Source: Nitrososphaerota archaeon (lineage in GTDB: Archaea; Thermoproteota; Nitrososphaeria; Nitrososphaerales; UBA183). Taken from it: 64,000 nt of DNA. Positions 9,070-16,993 of this stretch are shown here, one piece after another. The notes under the pieces are model-generated. The model was not told the DNA's origin and did not search any database. It was given only the letters and a program-made list of their open reading frames with translations. A program made the translations under genes and the position numbers. Location of the stretch: positions 20,162 to 84,161 of the forward strand of contig JAFMAU010000005.1 of assembly GCA_029784825.1 (NCBI GenBank), given 5' to 3'. Position 1 is the first letter of the stretch. Every line of letters begins with the position of its first letter.

Positions 9070-9160
9070 TGGGCCGGAAGGGATTCGAACCCTTGGCCTC
9101 CCGATTATCAGTCGGGTGCTCTAGCCAAGTTGCCCCCTGATAGGTCTGAGCTACCGGCCC
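9070..9160 (-). tRNA. tRNA-Ile (GAU) with D-loop intron
   Basis: On the minus strand the acceptor GGGCCGG pairs with CCGGCCC, the anticodon stem-loop is CCCGA-CTGATAA-TCGGG (anticodon GAT) and the T arm is AAGGG-TTCGAAT-CCCTT; base 9070 supplies discriminator A. A 16-nt insertion at 9130-9145 breaks the D-loop between positions 15 and 16. It folds as a bulge-helix-bulge: GCTC pairs with GGGC (one G-T), 5' bulge AGA, 3' bulge AAC, and a 2-bp intron stem CC/GG. Cutting after the second bulge base on each side gives the standard GCTCAGCTTGGCTAGAGC D arm. Mature length is 75 nt. Confidence 0.93.
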
Positions 9161-9547
9161 ACATGGCGCGGGAATCGGTGTGTGTCTTTAAGTCTACAGA
9201 AGAGAAAAGCGACCCCGCCTCATCCGATGAGTCCGGCGGCCCTTCGCTCCGATTGTCGATAGGCTGGCAGTTAAATCGTCTGACAGCCTGTTGTTCCATT
9301 GTCAAGAAGCGACAGCGACATCCCTGAGAACAAGACTGAGGACAAAGGCCGAGCGGCCTATCGTCACTGGGGTGCGTCAGCTTGTCTGGGTTCGCGCACC
9401 CCTGCAGGGCTCAAGCCGGTGTTTCGGCGAAGAGACTCTTGGAGGGTCAGCCTACGTAGGATACAGCCATCCTCGGCTGATGTGGTCGGCGCTGCTGCCT
9501 GGAACATTCTTAGGCTTAAAACGCCCGCTCGACGGCTGCTCTCTCGT
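9161..9547. other. gene-free region with possible structured RNA
   Basis: No credible coding frame. A GTTAAATCG element near 9270-9278 could be a promoter. Downstream are several possible hairpins: GGCC-GAGC-GGCC (9342-9353), GGGGTGCG paired with CGCACCCC (about 9369-9376 and 9394-9401), GCCG-GTGTTT-CGGC, CCTACGTAGG (9451-9460) and GGAT-ACAGCC-ATCC. This may be an unannotated RNA, but I could not match it to SRP RNA, RNase P RNA or a box C/D RNA. The CTTAAAAC at 9515-9522 is the likely tRNA-Ala promoter. Confidence 0.35.
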
Positions 9548-9620
9548 GGGCCGGTAGTTCAGCGGTATGAACGTCCGCCTTGCACGCGGAAGGTCGGGGG
9601 TCCGAATCCCCCCCGGTCCA
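9548..9620 (+). tRNA. tRNA-Ala (UGC), intron-less
   Basis: A 73-nt gene with acceptor GGGCCGG/CCGGTCC and discriminator A. The G3-U70 pair is the alanine identity mark. The anticodon arm is TCCGC-CTTGCAC-GCGGA (anticodon TGC). A TATA-like CTTAAAAC lies at 9515-9522. The T loop reads TCCGAAT, so the nearly universal U55 is a C here, which is unusual. No CCA is encoded. It is the only tRNA gene in the window without an intron. Confidence 0.93.
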
Positions 9621-9670
9621 CTGCTTTGTACTTCAAAACGATAAATCGTCGTGGGGCGCAGCCCAGGGGC

Positions 9671-10135
9671 ATGTCAAAGGGAGAGCCCAAGGTAGCGGAC
9701 GTTATGACAAAGTCGGTGCTGGCGGTGGCGCCCGACATCAGCGCAAAGGACTGCGCACTCGCCATGGCAAAGAAGGGTGTGAGCTGCGCCGTGGTTTCCA
9801 AGGATGGGTCGGCGATGGGCATCGTCACCGAAAGGGACCTTGTCTCGAAGGTGCTCGCGGAGTCGATAGACGAAAAGAAGGTGCTGGTGGAGGACATAAT
9901 GTCCACCCCTTTGATCACGATTTCGCCCGATGCCGATCTGACGAGCGCCGCGGAGCTGATGGCCCAGTATCGCATAAGGAGGCTCGTCGTCGTCGACAAA
10001 GAGGGGACCATGTCTGGGATCGTGACTGCGGGGGACATTGCCAGGACTTTGGCAGAGAGGCAACAGTACAGGGATGCATCTCTGAATGCAATCGCCAGGT
10101 ATTCTGAGGGCACCGAGGGCGGACCGTACAGATAG
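9671..10135 (+). CDS. two-CBS-domain protein
   Basis: A 154-residue protein consisting of a CBS pair. The first domain starts VADVMTKSVLAVAP and contains GIVTERDLVSKVL; the second starts VEDIMSTPLITISPDADL and contains RRLVVVDKEGTMSGIVTAGDIA. CBS pairs bind adenine nucleotides such as AMP, ATP or SAM and usually regulate another protein. No partner domain is fused, so the target is unknown. ATG 9671 is preceded by an ATAAATC element about 27 nt upstream; an open frame running back to 9299 crosses the tRNA-Ala gene and is not real. The gene is convergent with hsp20. Confidence 0.9.
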   Translation: MSKGEPKVADVMTKSVLAVAPDISAKDCALAMAKKGVSCAVVSKDGSAMGIVTERDLVSKVLAESIDEKKVLVEDIMSTPLITISPDADLTSAAELMAQYRIRRLVVVDKEGTMSGIVTAGDIARTLAERQQYRDASLNAIARYSEGTEGGPYR

Positions 10136-10729
10136 CTAGTCCACTCGGAGGCGGACTCCGCTCCCACTCGATGTCTTCAGCGGGATCGTGACTTCTAGGA
10201 TCCCATTGTTGTATGTCGAACGGGCACCCTTGGGGTCGACGACGCCGGGCAGGTCGAGCTCCTTGTGGTAGCCCCGGTCCGAGCTCTCGACGGAGATGAC
10301 TATTGACTTCTCGTTCACAGTGACCTCGATGTCCTCCTTCTTGACCCCAGGCATCTCGGCGATTACCCTCACCTCTTTCGCCGAGCTTACGACGTCGACG
10401 AGGGGCTCCCGTTTGTCCTGAATGGCCTTCCAGGGCTTCCCCTCGCCGCTCCTGACGTTGCCGAACTCCCTGACGACTGGCTTCCCATCCGGCCCGATGG
10501 TCACCGAGTAGCCGTACACGATGGGGCCGATCTCCTTCTTCACTCCTCCGTCGGGGGTCTTCGACTCCCTCACGAGGTTCTTGGGAAACTCCTTTTCGTA
10601 CTGCTTGAATTGCTCTGAGAAGGCACGTTCCATCTCTCTCATCATCTCGTCGATGTCAGGGAACCCCCAGGGGCCGAATGGCGAACCCCTGCGTCTCCTT
10701 GGCGGCCATTCATCATGGTCATCGCTCAA
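10136..10729 (-). CDS. hsp20: small heat shock protein (Hsp20/alpha-crystallin)
   Basis: A 197-residue chaperone that holds unfolded proteins in the cytoplasm. The C-terminal alpha-crystallin domain (residues ~108-197) shows LVDVVSSAKEVRVIAEMPGVKKEDIEV, SVESSDRGYHKELDLPG and NNGILEVTIP. The N-terminal half is unusual: a WGFPDIDEMMREMERAF helix followed by a Gly/Pro-rich segment (EIGPIVYGYSVTIGPDGKP). Such an extended N-terminal part occurs in some archaeal Hsp20 proteins. The gene is divergent from htpX, with a 7+7-bp inverted repeat between them, which suggests shared heat control. A TTTATCTTTT element lies ~35 nt upstream of ATG 10729. Confidence 0.92.
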   Translation of the reverse strand: MSDDHDEWPPRRRRGSPFGPWGFPDIDEMMREMERAFSEQFKQYEKEFPKNLVRESKTPDGGVKKEIGPIVYGYSVTIGPDGKPVVREFGNVRSGEGKPWKAIQDKREPLVDVVSSAKEVRVIAEMPGVKKEDIEVTVNEKSIVISVESSDRGYHKELDLPGVVDPKGARSTYNNGILEVTIPLKTSSGSGVRLRVD

Positions 10730-10792
10730 GTCCAGTCGGCCGGAGGAACTCCTGCATGGATTTATCTTTTCGGCGTCCTTGAACCTGTGAAA

Positions 10793-10809
10793 CTTGGAAT
10801 GATTCCAAG
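10793..10809. promoter_or_regulatory. inverted repeat between hsp20 and htpX, candidate heat-shock operator
   Basis: CTTGGAA-TGA-TTCCAAG is a perfect 7-bp inverted repeat with a 3-base spacer. It lies between the TATA-like TTTATC of hsp20 (about 10760-10766) and the start of htpX (10847), about 7-16 bases before the TTTTA that probably serves htpX. Both flanking genes belong to protein-quality control, so a shared repressor site is a reasonable inference. The binding protein is not encoded in the window. Confidence 0.55.
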
Positions 10810-10846
10810 AAAGGCTTTTACGCGTGCAGTCGGCGACGACTTTTGA

Positions 10847-11752
10847 ATGACCGCTTCGATGTATGCCAAGATCACTGCCCTATTCTTCACTCTCACGGCG
10901 CTGCTGATGGTCATAGGGTACGCAGTGGGATGGTATTTCTTCGGAGACCCCGTTACTTTCGTGGGATTGGCTCTGGTACTGGCGGCCGTGATCAATTTCG
11001 TTTCGTACTACTACAGCGATTCTATCGTGATGAAGATGAGCAAGGCGAAGGTCATCCAGGAAGGGGACAACCCGATCCTCTTCAAGGTGGTCAGGAACGT
11101 CGCCCAAAAGGCGAACATCCCGATGCCAAAGGTGGGGATAGTCGACTCGCCACAGCCGAACGCCTTCGCGACCGGGAGGGGTCCGGACAAGGCAGTGGTG
11201 TGCGCCACGTCGAGTATTCTTCAGACCCTGACCCCGGATGAGCTCGAGGCGGTGATCGGACATGAGATCGGTCATGTGGTCCACCGTGACGTTCTGATGT
11301 CTAGCGTGGCAGCCACCCTCGCTGGGGCCATTTCGTACATAGGTCAGATGGCGATGTGGTCGATGTGGTTCGGGGGCGGGGGGAGGAACCGGAACGGGAA
11401 CGGCTCTGCGTTGGCCATCCTGGCGATAATATTGGTGCCGCTCGGAGCCACTTTCGTGAGGCTAGGGATAAGCCGGGACGACGAATACAACGCAGACGAA
11501 TACGGAGCGAAGCTCACAAGAAACCCCGCCGGGCTGGTGAGCGCGCTCGAGAAGATCAGCTCGAAGTCGCAGATAAGGCCAATCGCGACGAACCCCGCCA
11601 AGGCCCCGTCTCCGGCCACGGCGTCGCTGTGGATAGTAAACCCCTTCAGGGGGAGCTCCCTGGTGGAGATGTTCTCGACTCACCCGTCACTTGCCCACAG
11701 AGTCGAGAGGCTCAGGAAGATAGGCCGCGAAATGAACGTGTACGTGCCCTAG
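10847..11752 (+). CDS. htpX: HtpX-family membrane zinc metalloprotease
   Basis: A 301-residue M48 protease that degrades misfolded membrane proteins. Two N-terminal TM segments (residues ~8-28 and 35-53) precede the soluble part with PKVGIVDSPQPNAFATGRGP and the zinc motif HEIGH (HExxH, near residue 141). Two more hydrophobic segments (~153-172, 186-203) follow, then the third zinc ligand region DDEYNADEYGA. The C-terminus holds MFSTHPSLAHRVERL. ATG 10847 lies about 27 nt after a CTTTTAC element. It is divergent from hsp20; its last four bases overlap the convergent 11749-12180 gene. Confidence 0.93.
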   Translation: MTASMYAKITALFFTLTALLMVIGYAVGWYFFGDPVTFVGLALVLAAVINFVSYYYSDSIVMKMSKAKVIQEGDNPILFKVVRNVAQKANIPMPKVGIVDSPQPNAFATGRGPDKAVVCATSSILQTLTPDELEAVIGHEIGHVVHRDVLMSSVAATLAGAISYIGQMAMWSMWFGGGGRNRNGNGSALAILAIILVPLGATFVRLGISRDDEYNADEYGAKLTRNPAGLVSALEKISSKSQIRPIATNPAKAPSPATASLWIVNPFRGSSLVEMFSTHPSLAHRVERLRKIGREMNVYVP

Positions 11753-12180
11753 CCGAAGGCGAGCTTCAGCAGAGCGATCATCGCCCCCACCTCGACCAGG
11801 TCGTCTCTCGCATCCTGCTTGACAACAGGTGGCTGGACCGGAGGAAGGGCTTTGCCTCCCATCTGAGAGAGTGACGGGAACATGGTCGTCGGGAAGAGCG
11901 CCATAGAATATCCCTGATATTGCGCGGGCTGCGGCGACGCCATGTACCCGGAAACCTGTGGTGGAGCTGCCTCTGCGGGCGGCTGCGGCGGGGTCAGCGG
12001 GATTATCCTCCTTGCTTCCTGTTTCTGCGGCGGTGTAGCGCGAGCGGGCGGAGGGCGCCCCCGTGATATGAGGGCAGGAAGTAGAAAGAGCGACCCTAGA
12101 AGAGAAAGGAGGTAGAAACCTGAGCCTATCCCCAACATGATCAGCAGAACGGAGAAGAGGACGAGGTTCCTGTTCATCAT
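11749..12180 (-). CDS. small proline-rich membrane protein
   Basis: A 143-residue protein, not recognised. Residues 4-40 are hydrophobic (LVLFSVLLIMLGIGSGFYLL and a second stretch), giving one or two TM segments near the N-terminus. A long Pro/Ala/Gln-rich region follows (~45-110), probably disordered, and a short hydrophobic end (VEVGAMIALLKLAFG). Its stop overlaps the htpX stop in a convergent arrangement. Coding status is supported by the clean hydrophobic start and the fit between neighbours, not by homology. Confidence 0.55.
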   Translation of the reverse strand: MMNRNLVLFSVLLIMLGIGSGFYLLSLLGSLFLLPALISRGRPPPARATPPQKQEARRIIPLTPPQPPAEAAPPQVSGYMASPQPAQYQGYSMALFPTTMFPSLSQMGGKALPPVQPPVVKQDARDDLVEVGAMIALLKLAFG

Positions 12181-12295
12181 GGCGGAGGAAGGCGTCCTGT
12201 CGTATTAAGGATTCGAGAGGCTCGCAGGCGCTCGGTTTCAGCTTCGCCTCGTCCGCTGGAGAGAATCCGGCCTTTCCGCTGGGGTTATTCTGAAG

Positions 12296-12399
12296 TGGGC
12301 CGGCCCAGATTTGAACTGGGGACCTTCGCCGTCTTCTGCTAGCAGTGTCAGAGCTTGACGGGAAAGCCTGACGTCCTAACCATGCTAGACGACCGGCCC
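12296..12399 (-). tRNA. tRNA-Val (GAC) with two introns
   Basis: The 104-nt gene has acceptor GGGCCGG/CCGGCCC, D arm GTCT-GGAC, variable AGGTC, T arm CCCAG-TTCAAAT-CTGGG and discriminator A at 12296. A quick reading finds CTTTC and suggests tRNA-Glu, but then no 3' anticodon stem exists. Two bulge-helix-bulge folds resolve it. Intron 1 (12355-12369, 15 nt, position 28/29): GACG pairs CGTC, bulges TCA and AAG. Intron 2 (12333-12346, 14 nt, position 36/37): TCTG pairs CAGA, bulges ACA and AGA. Splicing leaves TCGCT-CTGACAC-GGCGA, anticodon GAC, with one T-G pair. Confidence 0.85.
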
Positions 12400-12539
12400 G
12401 ATATGCCACGGCCTTCGAACCCGCCTTTTATCCTTAGCAGCCTCCAATCTGAAATCATCGCCTGCCCGGTTCGCCGATTGACGAGACCGCTTGCCGCAGC
12501 TTCGACTGATTAAATAGCCAGGGCGGCTGGCGCAAATCA

Positions 12540-13814
12540 ATGACAAGCAGCTCGGATCTACAGGGCTTCTACAAGCAGCCCATGGAGAAGCGAAGGGAGA
12601 TCCTCAGGCAGTTCGCCTCACTGACGGCCGAAGAGGTCGAGACGATTTCCAACACAGGCGGTCTGCCGCCGGACGTTGCAGACCACATGATTGAGAACGT
12701 GGTCGGCGGGTACACATACCCCCTCGGGATGGCGACCAACTTCAGGGTCAACGGCAGGGACTACCTCGTACCGATGGCGCTCGAAGAGCCATCGGTAGTG
12801 GCGGCCGCGAGCAATGCGGCGAAGATGGCCAGGGTCAAGGGCGGATTCAAGGTCACCAACACAGGACCTGTCATGATCGGTCAGATACAAGTCGTCAATG
12901 TCCCGAAGCCGGAGAGCGCGAGGGCGAAGTTGCTCGCGCGCAAGGAGGACATTCTGAAGAAGGCAAACGAGCAGGATCCGATGCTGGTCTCCCTGGGCGG
13001 TGGTGCCAAGGACATGAACGCGAAGACGCTCACGACCCTCAAGGGACCGATGGTGATAGTGGAGCTGATTGTCAACACGGGGGACGCCATGGGCGCCAAC
13101 GCAGTGAACACGATGGCGGAGGCTGTCGCGCCGATGGTGGAAGAGATATCTGGGGGGCGGGTCTTCCTCAGGATAATCTCCAACCTCGCAGACAGGAGGC
13201 TGGTGAAGGCGACCGCAGTCTTCGACAAGGAAGCGGTTGGCGGGGAGGACGTAGTCGACGGAATAGTGTACGCATACGCCTTCGCTGACGCCGACCCGTA
13301 CAGGTGCGCCACCCACAACAAGGGGATCATGAATGGGGTCATCGCCGTGGGGATCGCCTGCGGGCAGGACATCAGGGCGCTAGAAGCGGGGGCGCACAGC
13401 TATGCTTCGAAGAGTGGCAAGTACAAGCCGCTGACGATCTGGGAGAAGAACAGTGATGGGGACCTCGTCGGCACCCTCGAGATGCCGATGGCCGTGGGAC
13501 TCGTGGGCGGAGCGGCTAGGACGCACCCCACAGCGAGGGCCAACATCAAGATACTTGGGGTGAAAACGGCGATAGGGCTGGCGGAGGTCATGGGGGCCGT
13601 CGGTCTTGCACAGAACTTCGCGGCGCTCAGGGCCCTGGCCAGCGAAGGAATCCAGAGAGGTCACATGAAGCTTCACAGTCGGAATGTCGCCATATCCGCC
13701 GGAGCCAAGGGAGAACTCGTTGACGTAGTCGCGACGAAAATGATTGAAGAGAAGAGAATCAGGTTTGACAGGGCGAAAGAATTGGTTGAAGAACTGTCGA
13801 AGAAGAAGCGCTAG
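12540..13814 (+). CDS. hmgA: hydroxymethylglutaryl-CoA reductase, class II-like
   Basis: Makes mevalonate for the isoprenoid chains of archaeal lipids. The 424-residue length and motifs fit class II enzymes: ENVVGGYTYPLGMATNF, ALEEPSVVAAASNAAKMAR (catalytic Glu region), MGANAVNTMAEAVAP (catalytic Asp region upstream), DADPYRCATHNKGIMNG and a C-terminal GHMKLHSRNVA with the candidate catalytic His. Class I enzymes have different spacing. ATG 12540 lies 27 nt after an ATTAAAT TATA-like element. The last ~32 codons are duplicated, in diverged form, at 14325-14441, beyond an interrupted helix-turn-helix gene. Confidence 0.92.
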   Translation: MTSSSDLQGFYKQPMEKRREILRQFASLTAEEVETISNTGGLPPDVADHMIENVVGGYTYPLGMATNFRVNGRDYLVPMALEEPSVVAAASNAAKMARVKGGFKVTNTGPVMIGQIQVVNVPKPESARAKLLARKEDILKKANEQDPMLVSLGGGAKDMNAKTLTTLKGPMVIVELIVNTGDAMGANAVNTMAEAVAPMVEEISGGRVFLRIISNLADRRLVKATAVFDKEAVGGEDVVDGIVYAYAFADADPYRCATHNKGIMNGVIAVGIACGQDIRALEAGAHSYASKSGKYKPLTIWEKNSDGDLVGTLEMPMAVGLVGGAARTHPTARANIKILGVKTAIGLAEVMGAVGLAQNFAALRALASEGIQRGHMKLHSRNVAISAGAKGELVDVVATKMIEEKRIRFDRAKELVEELSKKKR

Positions 13815-13825
13815 ATTCTCTCCAA

Positions 13826-14268
13826 TCATGCTTCCCCAAGCGTCCTTCGCTTGATCCCATACCTGTTCATCAACCTCAAGACCCACGAGTCGCTTGCCTG
13901 CAACCGTCGCCCGATCTCGCTCAAGCTCTTTGTTCTGTCCAGTACAACCGACGCAGGGTTTGTTCGTCAGGCAGAAGGTGCTTTCGCAGAAGTAAACTGG
14001 TCTCTTCTCTGGATCTCAAAGCGATAGTCCCACTCTTCCTAATCCATCTTGCGACACTTCGGCGACTGAAACCCGTCACACCCGCCACCTGATGAGTCGA
14101 CAACTCCCGGGACAAGCACAGATTGGCGAGTCCATCATCAGTCGGCCTACTGCGGATTGGACCCTGCGTCAATGAACCGCGCGGAAGCGGCTTTGGAGGA
14201 GCCTTGCACGTCAACAATAATGACGGAGGTACGCGGGACATATAATCTGGATATGGGTTTCGAACCAT
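13826..14268 (-). pseudogene. helix-turn-helix protein remnant, frameshifted
   Basis: Two minus-strand frames join into one DNA-binding protein. The first gives LSTHQVAGVTGFSRRSVARWI, a helix-turn-helix, then LLPDEQTLRRLYWTEQ and a stop. The second frame, entered near 13926-13934, continues KSLSEIGRRLQASDSWVL, a second helix-turn-helix, and ends MNRYGIKRRTLGEA with TGA at 13826-13828. The pair resembles DNA-binding halves of mobile or phage-derived proteins. The true start is uncertain; the first ~35 codons look non-coding. It lies between hmgA and a second copy of the hmgA tail, so it may be the cargo of an old insertion. Confidence 0.6.
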
Positions 14269-14324
14269 TAAGATTGGGAGAAAAGCGAAGGTGTTCTTGC
14301 AAGGGGCGTCCCCGCTCCATGTAA

Positions 14325-14441
14325 GGCGCGACTGGAGACCTGATCGAACGCGTGGCGAAGAAGATGATCGAGGAGGGGAAGATAAGGGCCGACCGAGCGG
14401 CGGAGCTAGTTAAGGAGCTCTCCAAGGCGCAGAAGAGGTAG
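14325..14441 (+). pseudogene. detached second copy of the HMG-CoA reductase C-terminus
   Basis: The frame reads GATGDLIERVAKKMIEE, then GKIRADRAAELVKELSKAQKR and TAG. It matches the end of hmgA (GELVDVVATKMIEE, KRIRFDRAKELVEELSKKKR): about 21 of 32 positions are identical by eye. An in-frame TAA lies just upstream (14322-14324) and there is no plausible start, so it is a remnant. Its position 510 bases beyond the hmgA stop, with a broken helix-turn-helix gene between, suggests that an insertion replaced the native tail or that the 3' end was duplicated. Confidence 0.75.
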
Positions 14442-14491
14442 CCACAATCATCCCCAATTCCTAAAAGCGCTCCGCAAAGGCCAGGCGGGAG

Positions 14492-15283
14492 TTGGAGACC
14501 GAACCCCGGGCTGCCTGGTCCATCGCTCCAAGGAGCAGGGTCCTGTTAGTCGCGGCCTTCGCCCTCCTCGTGGTCGGTTTCCTCCAAGCTACCGATTTGA
14601 TCGAGCTCCCCTTCGGGACTTGGTTCTCCTTGGCCAGCGGTTCCCTCCTGTCTTCTTCGACGCTGAACACTTTCATGACAAGCTACGGTTACGCGAGCGT
14701 CTTCGCCCTGATGGCCCTTGAGAGCGCTTCGCTCCCGATCCCAAGCGAAGTCGTGCTGCCCCTTGCGGGGTACTTCGTCCATATCGGAGTCCTGGACTAC
14801 TGGGGGGTGGTGGCCGTGAGCACGGTCGCTAGCCTCGCTGGCGCCCTCGTGGACTACTTCCTGGCCTTCTGGCTGGGGAGGCCCTTCGCGGTCGCGCTGC
14901 TGAAGCTCTTCAAGCTGCACAGGAACTCGCTCGACAGGGCGGAAGCCTGGTTCGGACGGTCGGCCCAATGGACGGTATTCGCAGCAAGGTTCGTCCCAGG
15001 ACTCAGGACGATAATCTCCCTTCCTGCGGGGCTGTTCGAGATGAACGTCTGGCGGTTCGTCCTGATGACGGTCGCAGGATGCTTCGCATGGTCGGCGATC
15101 CTGGTCTATGCGGGGGTCCTCGCCGGATCGGCTTCGACTTCGACCTTCGCTACTTCGGCTGCCGTCATCGATGGCCTGTCGGGACTGGTCGCGGCGATGT
15201 CTGCGGCGTACATTCTCTATTACTTCTACGCGACCATGCGGGCCAGCGCCAGGCAGCCTAACCCTTCATCATCGGTATCTTGA
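14492..15283 (+). CDS. DedA/VTT-domain membrane protein
   Basis: A 263-residue integral membrane protein of the DedA (SNARE-associated, VTT) family, linked to lipid scrambling and envelope homeostasis. Family marks are [19 protein letters not shown] (the E-x-P-x-P-E-type re-entrant motif, residues ~72-90), FWLGRPF (G-W-G-R-type) and [17 protein letters not shown] (the F-R-x-x-P-x-R motif, ~160-175). Additional TM segments lie at the N-terminus (~18-38) and C-terminus (~225-245). TTG 14492 is about 28 nt after CCTAAAAG. The end overlaps the convergent hutU by 26 bases. Confidence 0.88.
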   Translation: METEPRAAWSIAPRSRVLLVAAFALLVVGFLQATDLIELPFGTWFSLASGSLLSSSTLNTFMTSYGYASVFALMALESASLPIPSEVVLPLAGYFVHIGVLDYWGVVAVSTVASLAGALVDYFLAFWLGRPFAVALLKLFKLHRNSLDRAEAWFGRSAQWTVFAARFVPGLRTIISLPAGLFEMNVWRFVLMTVAGCFAWSAILVYAGVLAGSASTSTFATSAAVIDGLSGLVAAMSAAYILYYFYATMRASARQPNPSSSVS

Positions 15284-16913
15284 CGCCCTTCGCCTTGGCC
15301 GTCCTGATGGCTTCTTCGTAGCCAGCGTCCGCGTGCCTTGCAACGCCCAGACCGGGGTCGTTGGTCAGGGCTGTCGCAATCCTGGCCTCGGCTTCCCGGG
15401 TGCCGTCTGCCAGCACGGCTAGTCCAGCGTGTATGGAGTATCCTATCCCAACCCCGCCGCCATGGTGGACCGAGACCCAGGACGCTCCTGAGACAGCGTT
15501 CAGGAGCGCGTTGAGGACTGGCCAGTCGGCTATGGCGTCCGACCCGTCCTTCATTCCCTCTGTTTCTCGATAGGGAGAGGCGACCGATCCGGAGTCGAGG
15601 TGGTCTCTTCCGATTATGACAGGCGCGGAAATCGTGCCCTTCCTGACCATGTCGTTGATGATCTTGCCGAACCTCGCCCGTTCCCCGTAGCCCAGCCAGC
15701 AGACTCTCGATGGGAGGCCCTGGAACTGCACCATGTCGTGGGCCTTCCTGATCCAGCGCACGAGGGAACGGTTCCCTGCGAACGCGTCCAGGACTGCCTC
15801 GTCCGTGGCATAGATGTCATCGGGATTCCCTGAAAGGGCGGCCCAGCGGAACGGACCCCTTCCTTCGCAGAAGAGCGGCCTGATGTATTCGGGGACGAAC
15901 CCGGGGATCCTGAACGGGTCTTCAACCCCCGCTTCGCTCGCGATCTTCCGGATGTTGTTACCATACTCGAAGGCGACGGCCCCCTTCGCCTGGAACTGCA
16001 GCATCGCCTTCACGTGCTTCGCTATGGAAGCCATGGACCGGGCGAGGTAGCCCTTGGGATCCGATTCCCTCAGGCCCGCGGCCTCCTTCACGGACAGCCC
16101 CTCTGGTATGTAACCCGCGAGGGGATCGTGGGCCGCGGTCTGGTCTGTGAGGATGTCGGGACGGAATCCTCGTCTGGCCAGCTCAGGCAACACTGCGGCC
16201 GAGTTTCCAAGGAGCCCGACCGAGAGGGGCTTCCCTTCTCTGGACGCTTCCTTCACCATGGCCACCGCCTCATCGGTGTCCTCGAGCATGACGTCGCAGT
16301 ACTTCTTGTCGAGACGGCGTTGGATTGCGTTCCTGTCCGCTTCAACTACCAGCGCGACCCCGTCGTTCATGGTCACGGCGAGCGGCTGAGCCCCTCCCAT
16401 TTCCCCGAGCCCTGAAGTGAGCACCACCCTCCCCTTCAGGGAACCGCCGAAATGCTTGGAGGCAACGGCAGCTAGTGTCTCGTAGGTCCCCTGGAGAATC
16501 CCCTGGGTCCCGATGTACATCCAGCTCCCTGCCGTCATCTGCCCGAACATCGTGAGCCCGCGCTCCTCGAGCTCCCGGAAGTAGCCCCAGTCCGCCCACT
16601 TCGGGACTATCATGGCGTTGGAGATGAGGACGCGCGGAGCAGACGGGGTCGTCTTGAAGATCCCTACCGGCTTCCCGGACTGTATAAGCAGCGTCTCGTC
16701 GTTCCCGAGGGTCTTCAGCGACTTCACGATGGCGTCGAAGGCTTCCCACGACCGGGCGGCCCGGCCGGTCCCCCCGTAGACGATCAGATGCTCAGGGTCC
16801 TTCGCCACCTCAGGGTCAAGGTTGTTCATGAGCATCCTGAGGGCTGCTTCCTGATGCCAGCTCTTGCAGGAGATTTCAGGGCCCCTCGGCGCCCTCACCA
16901 GGTGCTTCTGCAC
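15258..16913 (-). CDS. hutU: urocanate hydratase (urocanase)
   Basis: Second step of histidine degradation: urocanate plus water to 4-imidazolone-5-propionate, using bound NAD. The 551-residue length is typical. Recognisable segments include [93 protein letters not shown] and [20 protein letters not shown] chose GTG 16913 because the TTTAA box (16938-16942) lies 27 nt upstream; the open frame continues to 16964 through the promoter. It is divergent from hutI. Confidence 0.96.
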   Translation of the reverse strand: MQKHLVRAPRGPEISCKSWHQEAALRMLMNNLDPEVAKDPEHLIVYGGTGRAARSWEAFDAIVKSLKTLGNDETLLIQSGKPVGIFKTTPSAPRVLISNAMIVPKWADWGYFRELEERGLTMFGQMTAGSWMYIGTQGILQGTYETLAAVASKHFGGSLKGRVVLTSGLGEMGGAQPLAVTMNDGVALVVEADRNAIQRRLDKKYCDVMLEDTDEAVAMVKEASREGKPLSVGLLGNSAAVLPELARRGFRPDILTDQTAAHDPLAGYIPEGLSVKEAAGLRESDPKGYLARSMASIAKHVKAMLQFQAKGAVAFEYGNNIRKIASEAGVEDPFRIPGFVPEYIRPLFCEGRGPFRWAALSGNPDDIYATDEAVLDAFAGNRSLVRWIRKAHDMVQFQGLPSRVCWLGYGERARFGKIINDMVRKGTISAPVIIGRDHLDSGSVASPYRETEGMKDGSDAIADWPVLNALLNAVSGASWVSVHHGGGVGIGYSIHAGLAVLADGTREAEARIATALTNDPGLGVARHADAGYEEAIRTAKAKGVKIPMMKG

Positions 16914-16993
16914 ATGGGTTGATACCCACGCTCTCGATTTAAGACTTCGACACCGGCCTGACAAGGCTTATCACGATTCCCGCGGAGCTGCAT
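16914..16993. promoter_or_regulatory. divergent hutU-hutI promoter region
   Basis: Contains two TATA-like boxes facing opposite ways: TTTAA at 16938-16942 for hutU (27 nt before GTG 16913) and CTTAT at 16967-16971 for hutI (25 nt before GTG 16994). The spacing implies leaderless transcripts for both. I see no clear shared inverted repeat. Confidence 0.6.

Noticed and set aside
9161..9547. SRP RNA or RNase P RNA
   Set aside because: I could not find the conserved helix 8 motif of SRP RNA or the conserved core blocks of RNase P RNA.
9299..9670. N-terminal extension of the CBS protein
   Set aside because: The open frame runs through the tRNA-Ala gene and has no domain content; ATG 9671 has its own TATA spacing.
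12296..12399. tRNA-Glu (UUC) reading
   Set aside because: The CTTTC stretch lies inside an intron. No 3' anticodon stem pairs with TCAGG next to a normal variable loop; the valine reading closes all stems.
13380..13886. Minus-strand frame overlapping the end of hmgA
   Set aside because: It mostly lies opposite the reductase and has no domain; only the neighbouring frame carries helix-turn-helix motifs.
16914..16964. Upstream ATG start for urocanase
   Set aside because: It would place the start upstream of the TTTAA box; GTG 16913 fits the promoter.
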